The notes below the pieces were generated by a model that saw only the letters and a program-made list of their open reading frames with translations, did no database searches and had not been told where the DNA came from. Both the position numbers and the translations under genes were made by a program. Below are positions 34,000-43,909 of a DNA stretch of 64,000 bases, piece after piece. The stretch is taken from positions 2,666,001-2,730,000 of the forward strand of contig NZ_JBFMVT010000002.1 of NCBI RefSeq assembly GCF_040786275.1. The letters are read 5' to 3'. The stretch is from Buttiauxella gaviniae (lineage in GTDB: Bacteria > Pseudomonadota > Gammaproteobacteria > Enterobacterales > Enterobacteriaceae). Within the stretch, counting starts at the first letter, position 1, and every line of letters starts with the position of its first letter.

Positions 34000-34764
34000 A
34001 TGGCCTACAGCAAAATCCGCCAACCAAAATTATCCGATGTGATTGAGCAGCAGTTGGAGTTTCTCATCCTTGAGGGAACCTTGCGTCCCGGCGAAAAACT
34101 TCCACCAGAGCGCGAATTGGCAAAACAGTTCGACGTTTCTCGTCCTTCTCTGCGCGAGGCCATACAGCGCCTTGAAGCGAAAGGTCTCCTGCTTCGTCGT
34201 CAGGGCGGCGGTACTTTTGTCCAGAACAGTCTTTGGCAAAGTTTAAGCGACCCGCTGGTCGAACTGCTGTCTGACCATCCTGAATCCCAGTTTGATCTGC
34301 TTGAAACTCGCCACGCACTTGAAGGTATCGCGGCGTATTACGCTGCATTGCGTGGTACGGACGAAGATCTCAAACGTATTGGCGACTGCCATTTAGCCAT
34401 TCAACAAGCGCAAGAATCCGGTGACCTGGATGCGGAATCCGATGCTGTTATGCAGTATCAAATCGCCGTCACGGAAGCTGCCCACAACGTGGTGCTACTA
34501 CACTTATTGCGCTGTATGTCACCGATGCTCGAACAAAACGTTCGTCAGAATTTTGAATTGCTCTATGCGCGCCGTGAAATGCTGGCGCAAGTGAGCAGCC
34601 ATCGCGCCAGCATTTTTGCGGCGATTATGGCTCGTCAGCCGGAGCAGGCGCGCGAAGCGTCGCACCGTCACCTGGCATTTATCGAAGAAATATTGCTGGA
34701 TCGCAGCCGCGAACAGAGCCGTCGAGAACGCTCTCTGCGGCGCTTACAGCAACGTAAGGAATGA
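34000..34764 (+). CDS. pdhR: PdhR, pyruvate-responsive repressor
   Basis: GntR-family (FadR subfamily) regulator, 254 aa as in E. coli. The N-terminal winged helix-turn-helix is at about residues 9-70 ([35 protein letters not shown]), and a helical FCD effector domain follows (about 95-235). It represses pdhR-aceEF-lpd and other respiratory genes; pyruvate releases it. Its operator lies just upstream. Confidence 0.97.
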   Translation: MAYSKIRQPKLSDVIEQQLEFLILEGTLRPGEKLPPERELAKQFDVSRPSLREAIQRLEAKGLLLRRQGGGTFVQNSLWQSLSDPLVELLSDHPESQFDLLETRHALEGIAAYYAALRGTDEDLKRIGDCHLAIQQAQESGDLDAESDAVMQYQIAVTEAAHNVVLLHLLRCMSPMLEQNVRQNFELLYARREMLAQVSSHRASIFAAIMARQPEQAREASHRHLAFIEEILLDRSREQSRRERSLRRLQQRKE

Positions 34765-34824
34765 GAGTCCGAAATTTCTGGCTCTTTTAAGCGCCACTAT
34801 TTAGAGCGCGGCAACTAAACGCAG

Positions 34825-34870
34825 AACCTGTCTTATTGTGTTTTTCACGGAAAATACAATGCGACAGGTT
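34825..34870 (+). promoter_or_regulatory. Long hairpin in the pdhR-aceE gap
   Basis: Outer arms AACCTGTC (34825-34832) and GACAGGTT (34863-34870), middle arms ATTGT and ACAAT, and inner arms TTTTC and GAAAA close on an ACG loop. About 18 pairs form over 46 bases. There is no T run, so it is not a simple terminator. It would sit in the pdhR-aceE mRNA 43 bases before the aceE start. Confidence 0.6.
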
Positions 34871-34912
34871 CCAGATAATCAACGTATTAGACACAGATAA
34901 GGAATACCACCC

Positions 34913-37576
34913 ATGTCAGAACGTTTCCCAAATGACGTGGATCCGATCGAAACTCGCGACTGGCAACAGGCGATCGAATCGGTCATCCGTGAAGAAGGTG
35001 TTGAGCGCGCACAGTATTTGATCGATCAATTACTGAGCGAAGCCCGTAAAGGTGGAGTAAAAGTTGCAGAAGGTTCTGCTGCTCGCCAGTACGTAAACTC
35101 CATCGCCGTTGAAGATGAACCGGAATACCCGGGGAATCTGGAGCTGGAACGCCGTATTCGTTCTGCTATCCGTTGGAACGCCATCATGACCGTCCTGCGT
35201 GCGTCTAAAAAAGACCTCGACCTGGGCGGCCATATGTCCTCTTTCCAGTCTTCTGCAACCGTGTATGACGTGTGTTTCAACCACTTCTTCCGCGCGCGCA
35301 ATGCGAAAGATGGCGGCGATCTGGTGTACTTCCAGGGCCACATTTCTCCGGGCGTTTATGCTCGTGCTTTCCTTGAAGGCCGCCTGACTGAAGACCAGAT
35401 GAACAATTTCCGTCAGGAAGTTCACGGTAATGGTCTGTCCTCTTATCCGCACCCGAAACTGATGCCAGAATTCTGGCAGTTCCCGACCGTATCTATGGGT
35501 CTGGGCCCAATCGGTGCAATCTATCAGGCTAAATTCCAAAAATACCTGGAACACCGTGGTCTGAAAGACACCTCCGCGCAGCGCGTTTATGCGTTCCTGG
35601 GCGACGGTGAAATGGACGAACCAGAATCCAAAGGTGCGATCACCATCGCAACCCGTGAGAAACTGGACAACCTGTGCTTCATCATCAACTGTAACCTGCA
35701 GCGTCTTGATGGCCCGGTAACCGGTAACGGCAAAATCATTAACGAACTGGAAGGTATCTTCGCGGGTGCTGGCTGGAACGTTGTCAAAGTGATTTGGGGC
35801 TCTCGTTGGGACGAACTGCTGCGTAAAGACACCAGCGGCAAACTGCTTCAGTTGATGGGCGAAACCGTTGACGGTGACTACCAGACCTTCAAATCCAAAA
35901 ACGGGGCATACGTGCGTGAGCACTTCTTCGGCAAATATCCAGAAACCGCTGCGCTGGTTAAAGATATGTCCGACGACGATATTTGGGCTCTGAACCGTGG
36001 CGGCCACGATCCGAAGAAAATCTACGCTGCACTGCGCAACGCGCAAGAAACCAAAGGCAAAGCAACCGTAATCCTTGCGCATACCGTTAAAGGTTATGGC
36101 ATGGGTGAAACTGCCGAAGGTAAAAACATCGCGCACCAGGTTAAGAAAATGAACATGGACGGCGTGCGTTATGTCCGCGACCGTTTCAATGTGCCGGTGA
36201 CCGATGCTGAAATCGAAAAACTGCCATACATTAAGTTTGAAGAAGGCAGCGAAGAGTACAAATATCTGCATGGCCAGCGTGAAAAACTGAACGGCTACCT
36301 GCCGACTCGCCTGCCAAAATTCACCGAGAAGCTGGAACTGCCTACCCTGGCTGACTTCAACTCTCTGTTAGAAGAGCAGAACAAAGAAATCTCCACCACT
36401 ATCGCTTTCGTTCGTGCTCTGAACGTGATGCTGAAGAACCCGTCTATTAAAGATCGTCTGGTTCCAATCATTGCCGATGAAGCGCGTACTTTCGGTATGG
36501 AAGGTCTGTTCCGTCAGATCGGTATTTACAGCCCGAACGGCCAGCAGTACACCCCGCAGGACCGTGAGCAGGTTGCATACTACAAAGAAGACGAGAAAGG
36601 TCAGATTCTGCAAGAAGGTATCAACGAGCTGGGCGCAGGTTCTTCCTGGCTGGCCGCTGCAACCTCTTACAGCACCAACGATCTGCCAATGATCCCGTTC
36701 TACATCTACTACTCCATGTTCGGTTTCCAGCGTATTGGCGACCTGTGCTGGGCTGCGGGTGACCAACAGGCGCGTGGCTTCCTGGTCGGCGGGACTTCTG
36801 GTCGTACTACGCTTAACGGCGAAGGTCTACAGCACGAAGATGGTCATAGCCATATTCAGTCTCTGACTATCCCGAACTGTATCTCTTACGATCCTTCTTA
36901 TGCGTACGAAGTTGCTGTGATCATGCACGATGGTCTGGAGCGTATGTACGGTGAGAAACAAGAGAACATCTACTACTACATCACTACGCTGAACGAAAAC
37001 TACCACATGCCAGCCATGCCGGAAGGCGCGGAAGAAGGTATCCGTAAAGGTATCTACAAACTGGAAACCATTGAAGGTAGCAAAGGTAAAGTTCAGCTGA
37101 TGGGCTCCGGTTCTATCCTGCGTCACGTACGTGAAGCGGCTCAGATCCTGGCTAAAGACTACGGCGTTGGCTCTGACGTGTTCAGCGTAACGTCCTTCAC
37201 CGAACTGGCTCGTGATGGTCAGGACTGTGAGCGTTGGAACATGCTGCACCCAACTGAAGAACCACGCGTACCGTACGTTGCTCAGGTAATGAGCGATGCA
37301 CCAGCAGTGGCATCAACTGACTATATGAAACTGTTCGCTGAGCAGATCCGTAACTTCATCCCGGCAAGCGATTACCGCGTACTGGGTACTGATGGCTTCG
37401 GTCGTTCAGACAGCCGCGAAAATCTGCGTCACCACTTCGAAGTGGACGCATCTTATGTGGTTGTTGCGGCACTTGGCGAACTGGCTAAACGTGGCGAAAT
37501 CGATAAGAAAGTGGTAGCTGACGCTATCACCAAATTCAACATCGATGCAGATAAAGTCAACCCGCGTCTGGCATAA
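34913..37576 (+). CDS. aceE: AceE, pyruvate dehydrogenase E1
   Basis: Thiamine diphosphate-dependent E1 subunit that decarboxylates pyruvate and acetylates the lipoyl groups of AceF. The 887 aa protein has exactly the E. coli length and is the homodimeric type. The ThDP motif is visible as GDGEMDEPESKGA followed by NCNLQRLDGPVTGNGKI. AAGGAATA precedes the ATG. aceF follows after 15 bases. Confidence 0.99.
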   Translation: MSERFPNDVDPIETRDWQQAIESVIREEGVERAQYLIDQLLSEARKGGVKVAEGSAARQYVNSIAVEDEPEYPGNLELERRIRSAIRWNAIMTVLRASKKDLDLGGHMSSFQSSATVYDVCFNHFFRARNAKDGGDLVYFQGHISPGVYARAFLEGRLTEDQMNNFRQEVHGNGLSSYPHPKLMPEFWQFPTVSMGLGPIGAIYQAKFQKYLEHRGLKDTSAQRVYAFLGDGEMDEPESKGAITIATREKLDNLCFIINCNLQRLDGPVTGNGKIINELEGIFAGAGWNVVKVIWGSRWDELLRKDTSGKLLQLMGETVDGDYQTFKSKNGAYVREHFFGKYPETAALVKDMSDDDIWALNRGGHDPKKIYAALRNAQETKGKATVILAHTVKGYGMGETAEGKNIAHQVKKMNMDGVRYVRDRFNVPVTDAEIEKLPYIKFEEGSEEYKYLHGQREKLNGYLPTRLPKFTEKLELPTLADFNSLLEEQNKEISTTIAFVRALNVMLKNPSIKDRLVPIIADEARTFGMEGLFRQIGIYSPNGQQYTPQDREQVAYYKEDEKGQILQEGINELGAGSSWLAAATSYSTNDLPMIPFYIYYSMFGFQRIGDLCWAAGDQQARGFLVGGTSGRTTLNGEGLQHEDGHSHIQSLTIPNCISYDPSYAYEVAVIMHDGLERMYGEKQENIYYYITTLNENYHMPAMPEGAEEGIRKGIYKLETIEGSKGKVQLMGSGSILRHVREAAQILAKDYGVGSDVFSVTSFTELARDGQDCERWNMLHPTEEPRVPYVAQVMSDAPAVASTDYMKLFAEQIRNFIPASDYRVLGTDGFGRSDSRENLRHHFEVDASYVVVAALGELAKRGEIDKKVVADAITKFNIDADKVNPRLA

Positions 37577-37591
37577 GAGGTAAAGAATAAA

Positions 37592-39481
37592 ATGGCTATC
37601 GAAATCAAAGTACCAGACATTGGTGCAGACGAAGTTGAAGTCACCGAAATCATGGTGAAAGTGGGCGACAAAGTTGAAGCTGAACAGTCCATTATCTCTG
37701 TGGAAGGTGACAAGGCTTCAATGGAAGTGCCTTCTCCGCAAGCAGGCGTGGTCAAAGAGATCAAGGTTGCGGTGGGTGACAAAGTTGAAACCGGTAAACT
37801 GATTATGATTTTCGAATCCGCCGAAGGTGCAGCGCAAGCTGCACCAGCTCCGGCTGAAGAGAAGAAAGAAGCAGCGCCTGCAGCAGCCCCAGCGGCAGCG
37901 GCGGCGAAAGAAGTGAACGTGCCAGACATCGGTGGTGACGAAGTAGAAGTTACCGAGATCATGGTTAAAGTTGGCGACAAAGTAGAAGCAGAGCAATCTC
38001 TGATCACCGTTGAAGGTGACAAAGCTTCTATGGAAGTCCCGGCACCGTTCGCAGGCGTTGTAAAAGAGATCAAAATTAACACCGGCGACAAAGTGTCTAC
38101 CGGCTCGCTGATTATGGTCTTTGAAGTCGCGGGTGCTGCACCGGCTGCTTCTGAAGCGAAAGCTGAAGCTGCTCCGGCTCAAGCCGCGCCAGCCGCTTCC
38201 GGCTCTAAAGAAGTGAACGTGCCAGACATCGGCGGTGATGAAGTTGAAGTGACTGAAGTGATGGTTAAAGTGGGCGATAAAGTGGCCGCTGAACAATCAC
38301 TGATCACCGTAGAAGGCGACAAAGCCTCTATGGAAGTCCCGGCTCCGTTCGCGGGCGTGGTTAAAGAAATCAAAATCAATACTGGCGATAAAGTGTCTAC
38401 CGGTTCCCTGATTATGGTCTTCGAAGTGGAAGGCGCAGCACCTGCGGCTCCAGCAGCTAAGCAAGAAGCTGCCGCCCCGGCCCCTGCGGCGAAAGCTGAA
38501 AAACCTGCTGCGGCACCTGCGAAAGCCGAAGGTAAATCTAAATTCGCTGAAAACGATGCTTACGTTCACGCAACCCCACTGATTCGCCGTCTGGCGCGTG
38601 AGTTCGGTGTGAACCTGGCAAAAGTGAAAGGGACGGGCCGCAAAGGTCGTATCCTGCGCGAAGACGTTCAGGCTTACGTGAAAGACGCGGTTAAACGCGC
38701 TGAAACTGCACCTGCTGCTGCAACCGGCGGCGGTCTACCAGGCATGCTGCCATGGCCGAAAGTCGACTTCAGCAAGTTTGGCGAAATCGAAGAAGTTGAA
38801 CTGGGTCGTATCCAGAAAATCTCTGGTGCGAACCTGAGCCGTAACTGGGTGATGATCCCGCACGTTACGCACTTCGACAAAACCGACATCACCGATCTGG
38901 AAGCGTTCCGCAAGCAGCAGAACGACGAAGCTGCTAAGCGCAAGCTGGACGTGAAGTTCACACCGGTTGTGTTCATCATGAAAGCCGTTGCTGCCGCTCT
39001 TGAGCAAATGCCACGCTTCAACAGCTCTCTGTCCGAAGATGGTCAGAAGCTGACGCTGAAAAAATACATCAACATTGGTGTTGCGGTTGATACCCCGAAC
39101 GGTCTGGTTGTTCCAGTGTTCAAAGATGTGAACAAGAAGAGCATCACTGAACTGTCTCGCGAACTGATGGCTATCTCTAAGAAAGCTCGCGATGGCAAGC
39201 TGACCGCAGGCGAAATGCAGGGCGGTTGCTTCACTATTTCAAGCCTTGGCGGTATCGGGACAACTCACTTCGCGCCAATCGTTAACGCGCCAGAAGTGGC
39301 TATCCTGGGTGTCTCTAAGTCTGCAATAGAGCCAGTCTGGAACGGTAAAGAGTTCACGCCGCGTCTGATGATGCCGATGTCTCTTTCCTTCGACCACCGT
39401 GTGATTGACGGTGCTGATGGTGCGCGCTTTATCACCATCATCAACAACATGCTGGCCGATATTCGCCGCCTGGTGATGTAA
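37592..39481 (+). CDS. aceF: AceF, dihydrolipoamide acetyltransferase (E2)
   Basis: Core of the pyruvate dehydrogenase complex. The 629 aa protein has three tandem lipoyl domains (about residues 1-75, 105-180 and 206-280), each with its lipoylated lysine in [11 protein letters not shown]. Ala/Pro-rich linkers separate them. A peripheral subunit-binding domain follows (about 325-362, [16 protein letters not shown]), then the catalytic domain with [15 protein letters not shown]. Lipoyl domains 2 and 3 are nearly identical. Confidence 0.99.
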   Translation: MAIEIKVPDIGADEVEVTEIMVKVGDKVEAEQSIISVEGDKASMEVPSPQAGVVKEIKVAVGDKVETGKLIMIFESAEGAAQAAPAPAEEKKEAAPAAAPAAAAAKEVNVPDIGGDEVEVTEIMVKVGDKVEAEQSLITVEGDKASMEVPAPFAGVVKEIKINTGDKVSTGSLIMVFEVAGAAPAASEAKAEAAPAQAAPAASGSKEVNVPDIGGDEVEVTEVMVKVGDKVAAEQSLITVEGDKASMEVPAPFAGVVKEIKINTGDKVSTGSLIMVFEVEGAAPAAPAAKQEAAAPAPAAKAEKPAAAPAKAEGKSKFAENDAYVHATPLIRRLAREFGVNLAKVKGTGRKGRILREDVQAYVKDAVKRAETAPAAATGGGLPGMLPWPKVDFSKFGEIEEVELGRIQKISGANLSRNWVMIPHVTHFDKTDITDLEAFRKQQNDEAAKRKLDVKFTPVVFIMKAVAAALEQMPRFNSSLSEDGQKLTLKKYINIGVAVDTPNGLVVPVFKDVNKKSITELSRELMAISKKARDGKLTAGEMQGGCFTISSLGGIGTTHFAPIVNAPEVAILGVSKSAIEPVWNGKEFTPRLMMPMSLSFDHRVIDGADGARFITIINNMLADIRRLVM

Positions 39482-39485
39482 GCCA

Positions 39486-39513
39486 AAAAGCCGGCCTTTC
39501 GGTCGGCTTTTTT
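39486..39513 (+). terminator. Terminator after aceF
   Basis: Stem AAGCCGGCC / GGTCGGCTT (one G-U) followed by a run of six T. It separates aceEF from lpd, which has its own promoter region. Confidence 0.8.
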
Positions 39514-39587
39514 CTGGTAATCTCATGATGCTGTTTGAGATTCTCAGGTGCAAAAATACAAATCGTTTGCCGTTTGTTGTTTCAAAT

Positions 39588-39608
39588 TTGTTAACAATTT
39601 TGTAAACT
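39588..39608 (+). promoter_or_regulatory. lpd promoter region with ArcA-like element
   Basis: TAAACT at 39603-39608 is a candidate -10. Just upstream, TTGTTAACAATTTTG resembles an ArcA site with repeated GTTAA/GTAAA half-sites. E. coli lpd is transcribed from its own ArcA-repressed promoter; the site here is inferred. Confidence 0.35.
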
Positions 39609-39695
39609 GCGGGCGGATAGAACGTCCCGGTGGATGATGGGCGTTAAGACATAAAAATGACGTCAGACCCGCCGGAAATAAATTAAGAGGTCATG

Positions 39696-41120
39696 ATGAG
39701 TACTGAAATCAAAACTCAGGTCGTCGTACTTGGGGCAGGCCCGGCAGGTTACTCTGCTGCATTCCGTTGCGCTGATTTAGGTCTGGAAACCGTAATTGTT
39801 GAACGTTACAGCACCCTCGGTGGTGTTTGCCTCAACGTTGGCTGTATCCCTTCTAAAGCCCTGCTGCACGTTGCTAAAGTTATCGAAGAAGCGAAAGCTT
39901 TGGCCGAGCACGGTATTGTTTTCGGCGAGCCGAAAACTGACATCGACAAAATCCGTACCTGGAAAGAAAAGGTTATCAACCAGTTGACTGGTGGCCTGTC
40001 CGGTATGGCAAAAGGTCGTAAAGTTAAAGTGGTGAATGGCCTGGGTAAATTTACCGGCGCTAACACCCTGGTTGTTGAAGGTGAAAATGGTCCAACGACT
40101 ATCACTTTTGATAACGCAATTATCGCAGCGGGCTCGCGTCCGATTCAGTTGCCATTCATTCCGCATGAAGATCCACGCGTATGGGATTCTACCGACGCAC
40201 TGGAACTGAAATCCGTACCAAAACGCATGCTGGTTATGGGCGGCGGTATCATCGGTCTGGAAATGGGTACCGTGTACCATGCGCTGGGTTCAGAGATTGA
40301 CGTGGTTGAGATGTTCGACCAGGTTATCCCTGCTGCCGACAAAGACGTGGTGAAAGTCTTCACCAAGCGTATCAGCAAGCAATTCAACCTGATGCTGGAA
40401 ACTAAAGTGACTGCGGTTGAAGCCAAAGAAGATGGCATCTACGTCACAATGGAAGGCAAAAAAGCACCGGCAGAACCACAGCGTTACGACGCGGTTCTGG
40501 TAGCAATCGGCCGCGTACCTAACGGTAAGCTGCTGGATGCGGGCGCTGCTGGCGTTGAAGTTGACGACCGCGGTTTCATTCGTACCGATAAGCAAATGCG
40601 CACTAACGTGCCGCACATCTATGCTATCGGCGACATCGTTGGCCAGCCAATGCTTGCGCACAAAGGTGTTCACGAAGGTCACGTTGCGGCTGAAGTTATC
40701 GCGGGCATGAAGCATTACTTCGACCCGAAAGTGATTCCTTCTATCGCGTACACCGAACCAGAAGTTGCATGGGTAGGTCTGACCGAGAAAGAAGCGAAAG
40801 AAAAAGGCATCAGCTACGAAACCGCCACTTTCCCGTGGGCTGCTTCTGGCCGTGCTATCGCTTCCGATTGCGCAGACGGTATGACCAAACTGATTTTCGA
40901 CAAAGAAACTCACCGTGTTATCGGCGGGGCAATTGTCGGGACTAACGGCGGCGAGCTGTTGGGCGAAATCGGTCTGGCTATCGAAATGGGTTGTGACGCT
41001 GAAGACATCGCGCTCACCATCCATGCGCACCCGACTCTGCACGAGTCTGTGGGCCTTGCTGCTGAGATCTTCGAAGGTAGCATCACCGACCTGCCAAACC
41101 CAAAAGCGAAGAAGAAGTAA
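39696..41120 (+). CDS. lpd: Lpd, dihydrolipoamide dehydrogenase (E3)
   Basis: FAD flavoprotein shared by the pyruvate and 2-oxoglutarate dehydrogenases and the glycine cleavage system. The start at 39696 gives 474 aa, as in E. coli, and lies 5 bases after AAGAGG. The adjacent upstream ATG at 39693 is too close to that site. It contains the FAD loop GAGPAGYSAA, the redox disulfide GGVCLNVGCIPSKAL, the NAD loop GGGIIGLEMGTV, and the active-site HAHPTLHE. Confidence 0.98.
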   Translation: MSTEIKTQVVVLGAGPAGYSAAFRCADLGLETVIVERYSTLGGVCLNVGCIPSKALLHVAKVIEEAKALAEHGIVFGEPKTDIDKIRTWKEKVINQLTGGLSGMAKGRKVKVVNGLGKFTGANTLVVEGENGPTTITFDNAIIAAGSRPIQLPFIPHEDPRVWDSTDALELKSVPKRMLVMGGGIIGLEMGTVYHALGSEIDVVEMFDQVIPAADKDVVKVFTKRISKQFNLMLETKVTAVEAKEDGIYVTMEGKKAPAEPQRYDAVLVAIGRVPNGKLLDAGAAGVEVDDRGFIRTDKQMRTNVPHIYAIGDIVGQPMLAHKGVHEGHVAAEVIAGMKHYFDPKVIPSIAYTEPEVAWVGLTEKEAKEKGISYETATFPWAASGRAIASDCADGMTKLIFDKETHRVIGGAIVGTNGGELLGEIGLAIEMGCDAEDIALTIHAHPTLHESVGLAAEIFEGSITDLPNPKAKKK

Positions 41121-41136
41121 TCGCCTGATGGGTAAG

Positions 41137-41163
41137 AAAAAAGCGGCTTAGGCCGCTTTTTTT
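41137..41163. terminator. Bidirectional terminator between lpd and the DUF2950 gene
   Basis: AAAAAAGCGGC / GCCGCTTTTTTT with a short loop, flanked by A and T runs on opposite sides, so it can serve both convergent genes. Confidence 0.85.
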
Positions 41164-41168
41164 ATGGC

Positions 41169-42017
41169 TTATTGCTGCTCTTCCTGCCAACTTTTGTCCG
41201 GGTTAAACTGCTTTATCTCAGGCACTTTTTCAGCCGTCTGCTCGCCTAAATCTTTCTGATAAACAATCCCCTGATTATTCACCATAAAGGTGGCGATCCC
41301 GGTCTGCCCGTATTCCACAGGCCAGGCGATTAACGCATAGCCATCCGCCATTTTCCCGTCAGCGATATAGTTTTTTTCGCCGCCCGGTGCCTCCGCACCC
41401 TGCGCCGTAAGAATACGGAAGTGATAGCCGTGATAACCCATTCCAGGCTGAACCGGGCTGAAACCTGGGCCGAGTGGGCTAGGGGCTTCACCAGGTGAGA
41501 CCGGCCAGTACAAGCCGTCTTTTTTACCTTCACTGCTGACAAATTTCTGGGCATATTGTTTAGCCAACTGATAATAATCCTGCTGCGCCGCCACAAAAGC
41601 GTGGATCGCCTGAATCGCAGAAAGCTCGTTCAGACCGATAGTGCGCGTAAGTATCTCATCTGCGGCGCGTTGCATATCGAAATGCCAGCCCGCTTGTGTT
41701 TTCACCATCGGAATCGGCAGTTGCCAGTTTTCTTGCCCGACGTTCAGATGCGCAGTATCGCCTTTTTCTTCAATGTTATGGCTGACTTTCCAGTCACGAA
41801 TAAATCGCGCGACGGCTTCCGGATCGGCCTTATCATCAGGAAGATACTGCTGCCAGTTATCGCCTAGCACCTCCGTGAGCGCGGTTTTATCCTGATTGAT
41901 AACCGCGTTAGCAAATGAGGTGGCAGCCTGTTCTGGTGTAGTGAATTGCTGCTGGGCCTGCGCTAAGGCAGGCAACATCAACATGACAAGTGCACATAAC
42001 TTCATACGATTTTTCAT
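41169..42017 (-). CDS. DUF2950 periplasmic protein
   Basis: 282 aa protein with a cleavable signal peptide (MKNRMKLCALVMLMLPALAQA). The rest matches the DUF2950 family, with the FTTPEQAATSFANAVINQD start and the conserved LYWPVSPGEAPSPLGP and GYHGYHFRILTAQG segments. The biochemical function is unknown. A GGGGAGG site precedes the ATG. It lies 12 bases downstream of yacH, so the two are co-transcribed. This gene is not present next to yacH in E. coli K-12, to my knowledge. Confidence 0.85.
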   Translation of the reverse strand: MKNRMKLCALVMLMLPALAQAQQQFTTPEQAATSFANAVINQDKTALTEVLGDNWQQYLPDDKADPEAVARFIRDWKVSHNIEEKGDTAHLNVGQENWQLPIPMVKTQAGWHFDMQRAADEILTRTIGLNELSAIQAIHAFVAAQQDYYQLAKQYAQKFVSSEGKKDGLYWPVSPGEAPSPLGPGFSPVQPGMGYHGYHFRILTAQGAEAPGGEKNYIADGKMADGYALIAWPVEYGQTGIATFMVNNQGIVYQKDLGEQTAEKVPEIKQFNPDKSWQEEQQ

Positions 42018-42029
42018 GATGCCTCCCCG

Positions 42030-43697
42030 TTAACGACGATGAAATTCACGATGTTCAGCCGCACGCTCTCTGGCAGGCGCTCGATTTTCGTGGCTAAACG
42101 AGGAACGATTAAGACTCTGCTGCCCTCGCTGGCTTTGTGCCTGCCAGGAAGGAGAGCGGCTGTCATTCCCACTTAGCGCATTAGATCGTGATGATGCTGC
42201 GCGTTGCAGACGCTGTTCCTGGCTGAGAGAGTTGTTACTGCTACGATGCTGCTGTGCAGTCTCCCGGTGCTGTTGTTGCTGTGCGGTTGGATGGTTGACC
42301 TGGTTTTTGACGTTGTCCCTACGCTGCTGCTGCTGAGGCGTTGTGGAGTGGTTGAACTGCTCTTTCGCCGCGTTTCGGCGAGCGTCAGTGCTTTGCGAAT
42401 CATAACCACGATAATTATTACGCTGGGCAATTTGGTCCAGTTGTTGTGATGAAGCCTTACGCTGGATATCACGCGAAGCCAGTTGCGGCGCTGCTGCGTC
42501 AATTTTCCCTTTGCTCTGCTGCAACTGCGTGGCTGCCGCCTGACGCTGGGCATCACGGTTGGCTGGCGTATTTTGCGTAGCACTCAGCCCACCAGGGACA
42601 TTGGTCTGGTGATAACGCTGAGCGACTGCACTGTTCTGATACGGAACGCCATCACGGAACGCCGGGTTATGCTGCCAGTTTAGATTGTTATTCTGGAGGT
42701 TTTGCCCAGAAATATGGTTGAAATTATTAACGTTATTAATATTGATGTTATTGCCGCCGCCTCCACGATAGCCGTCATCATGATGGTGGTAATCGTCATC
42801 GTGGTGGTGATCATCATCCCAGTCGATGTTACTGAACAGCGCATAAGTGGTGGCAACACCCAGGCTAAAACCGAAACCACGCACCAGGCTGTCGGTGAAC
42901 TGCTGCCCTGGAGGGGGCGGGAGATACACTGGCGGGTAGGCGGTATTTGGCCAGGTACCGTATACCGTTGTGGGATTGTAGTTTGGGACATACACCACCT
43001 GGGGGTCGGCTGGCTCGATTTTAATGACTGTTGTTGCAGGTGCAGGCGCAACGGTTTTTGATGACGAGGAGCTGGTGCTGGCGGGCGCATTTACCGTAGT
43101 GTTCTGATTTACCGTTACGGGCGTTGTGGTTACGGTTTGCTGCGGCGTCGATTTCAGTGAGCCGGTTTGCTGCGCGAGCGTACGCAATTTCTGAACCGCA
43201 TCCATTACCTCTTTCGGCTGCGCTAAAAACGCATCCCCCAGATTTTGCACCCATTCCGGATTTTCTCCCATTAACGCCATTAACTGTGGGAAGGCAACGA
43301 GGGATTTTACACTCGGATCCCACGGCTGGTTCGACACGGCTTTAATTGCCGCATCCCCTTGCAACGTCGGGTTATCCCGTGACCATTGTACCGCCTGAAC
43401 GACATTGGCCGGATAAGTTGACGCCATTAACACCTGCGATAACAGTGAGTCAGGGTACAGCGCAACCGGGGCAACCCACTGGTCGAGCTGCGCGGTAGTA
43501 AAGGACGGAGCAACGGCTGAAGTAGGGACAGGTACTGCGGCTTGTGGAGTTGCCGGTGCTGGCTGAGCGGTTGGCGCGGGTTGCGATGCAGGTGTAGGTT
43601 CGGCGGTCTGGCTTTTCACAAACAGAATGCCAGACAGCGCTAAAATTCCGGCGCTACACACGAGGGTGAGAATATGAGGCTTGAATGGCAACTTCAT
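42030..43697 (-). CDS. yacH: YacH, DUF3300 protein with Asp/His-rich and Gln-rich tail
   Basis: 555 aa. An N-terminal membrane anchor or signal (residues about 8-27) is followed by a Pro/Ala linker (30-64) and the DUF3300 domain (about 65-285, starting FTTAQLDQWVAPVALYPDSL). Then come an Asp/His cluster (292-309, WDDDHHHDDDYHHHDDG), an Asn-rich stretch (316-345) and a Gln/Arg-rich, probably disordered tail to the end. The position between lpd and acnB matches E. coli yacH. Function unknown; the cluster suggests metal binding. Clear AGGAGA ribosome site. Confidence 0.88.
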   Translation of the reverse strand: MKLPFKPHILTLVCSAGILALSGILFVKSQTAEPTPASQPAPTAQPAPATPQAAVPVPTSAVAPSFTTAQLDQWVAPVALYPDSLLSQVLMASTYPANVVQAVQWSRDNPTLQGDAAIKAVSNQPWDPSVKSLVAFPQLMALMGENPEWVQNLGDAFLAQPKEVMDAVQKLRTLAQQTGSLKSTPQQTVTTTPVTVNQNTTVNAPASTSSSSSKTVAPAPATTVIKIEPADPQVVYVPNYNPTTVYGTWPNTAYPPVYLPPPPGQQFTDSLVRGFGFSLGVATTYALFSNIDWDDDHHHDDDYHHHDDGYRGGGGNNININNVNNFNHISGQNLQNNNLNWQHNPAFRDGVPYQNSAVAQRYHQTNVPGGLSATQNTPANRDAQRQAAATQLQQSKGKIDAAAPQLASRDIQRKASSQQLDQIAQRNNYRGYDSQSTDARRNAAKEQFNHSTTPQQQQRRDNVKNQVNHPTAQQQQHRETAQQHRSSNNSLSQEQRLQRAASSRSNALSGNDSRSPSWQAQSQRGQQSLNRSSFSHENRAPARERAAEHREFHRR

Positions 43698-43883
43698 TTA
43701 ACTTCTCCTGGTATTCAGAAGTGGAGAGCTGTGCCGGGAGGCGGTGTTTGCGGCGAGTATAGAGAGCTGACAGTTTAATTTTTGACTTAAACGGTGATTC
43801 TTGCCGGAAATGTTATTCGGATAGGGGAAATTATGTGTGCAATGATTACAGGGCAGCGATGCAGAGCTTCGGCAATCTTAAAA

Positions 43884-43903
43884 GGCCACTCTTGCGAGCG
43901 GCC
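43884..43903 (-). terminator. Terminator after the 39-codon ORF
   Basis: On the minus strand GGCCGCTC / GAGTGGCC (one mismatch, loop GCAA) is followed directly by TTTTAAG. It lies 6 bases after the stop of the small ORF at 43910-44029. Confidence 0.6.
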
Positions 43904-43909
43904 AGTAGC

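Noticed and set aside
34765-34912. pdhR-aceE gap as a terminator-plus-promoter unit
   Set aside because: The large hairpin has no T run and no clear promoter hexamers follow it, so I list it as an RNA structure only.
35030-36271. 413-codon open frame on the minus strand
   Set aside because: It is fully antisense to aceE, whose protein is highly conserved. The frame is a by-product of the strong codon bias of aceE, and the product is a Phe/His-rich chain with no recognisable domain.
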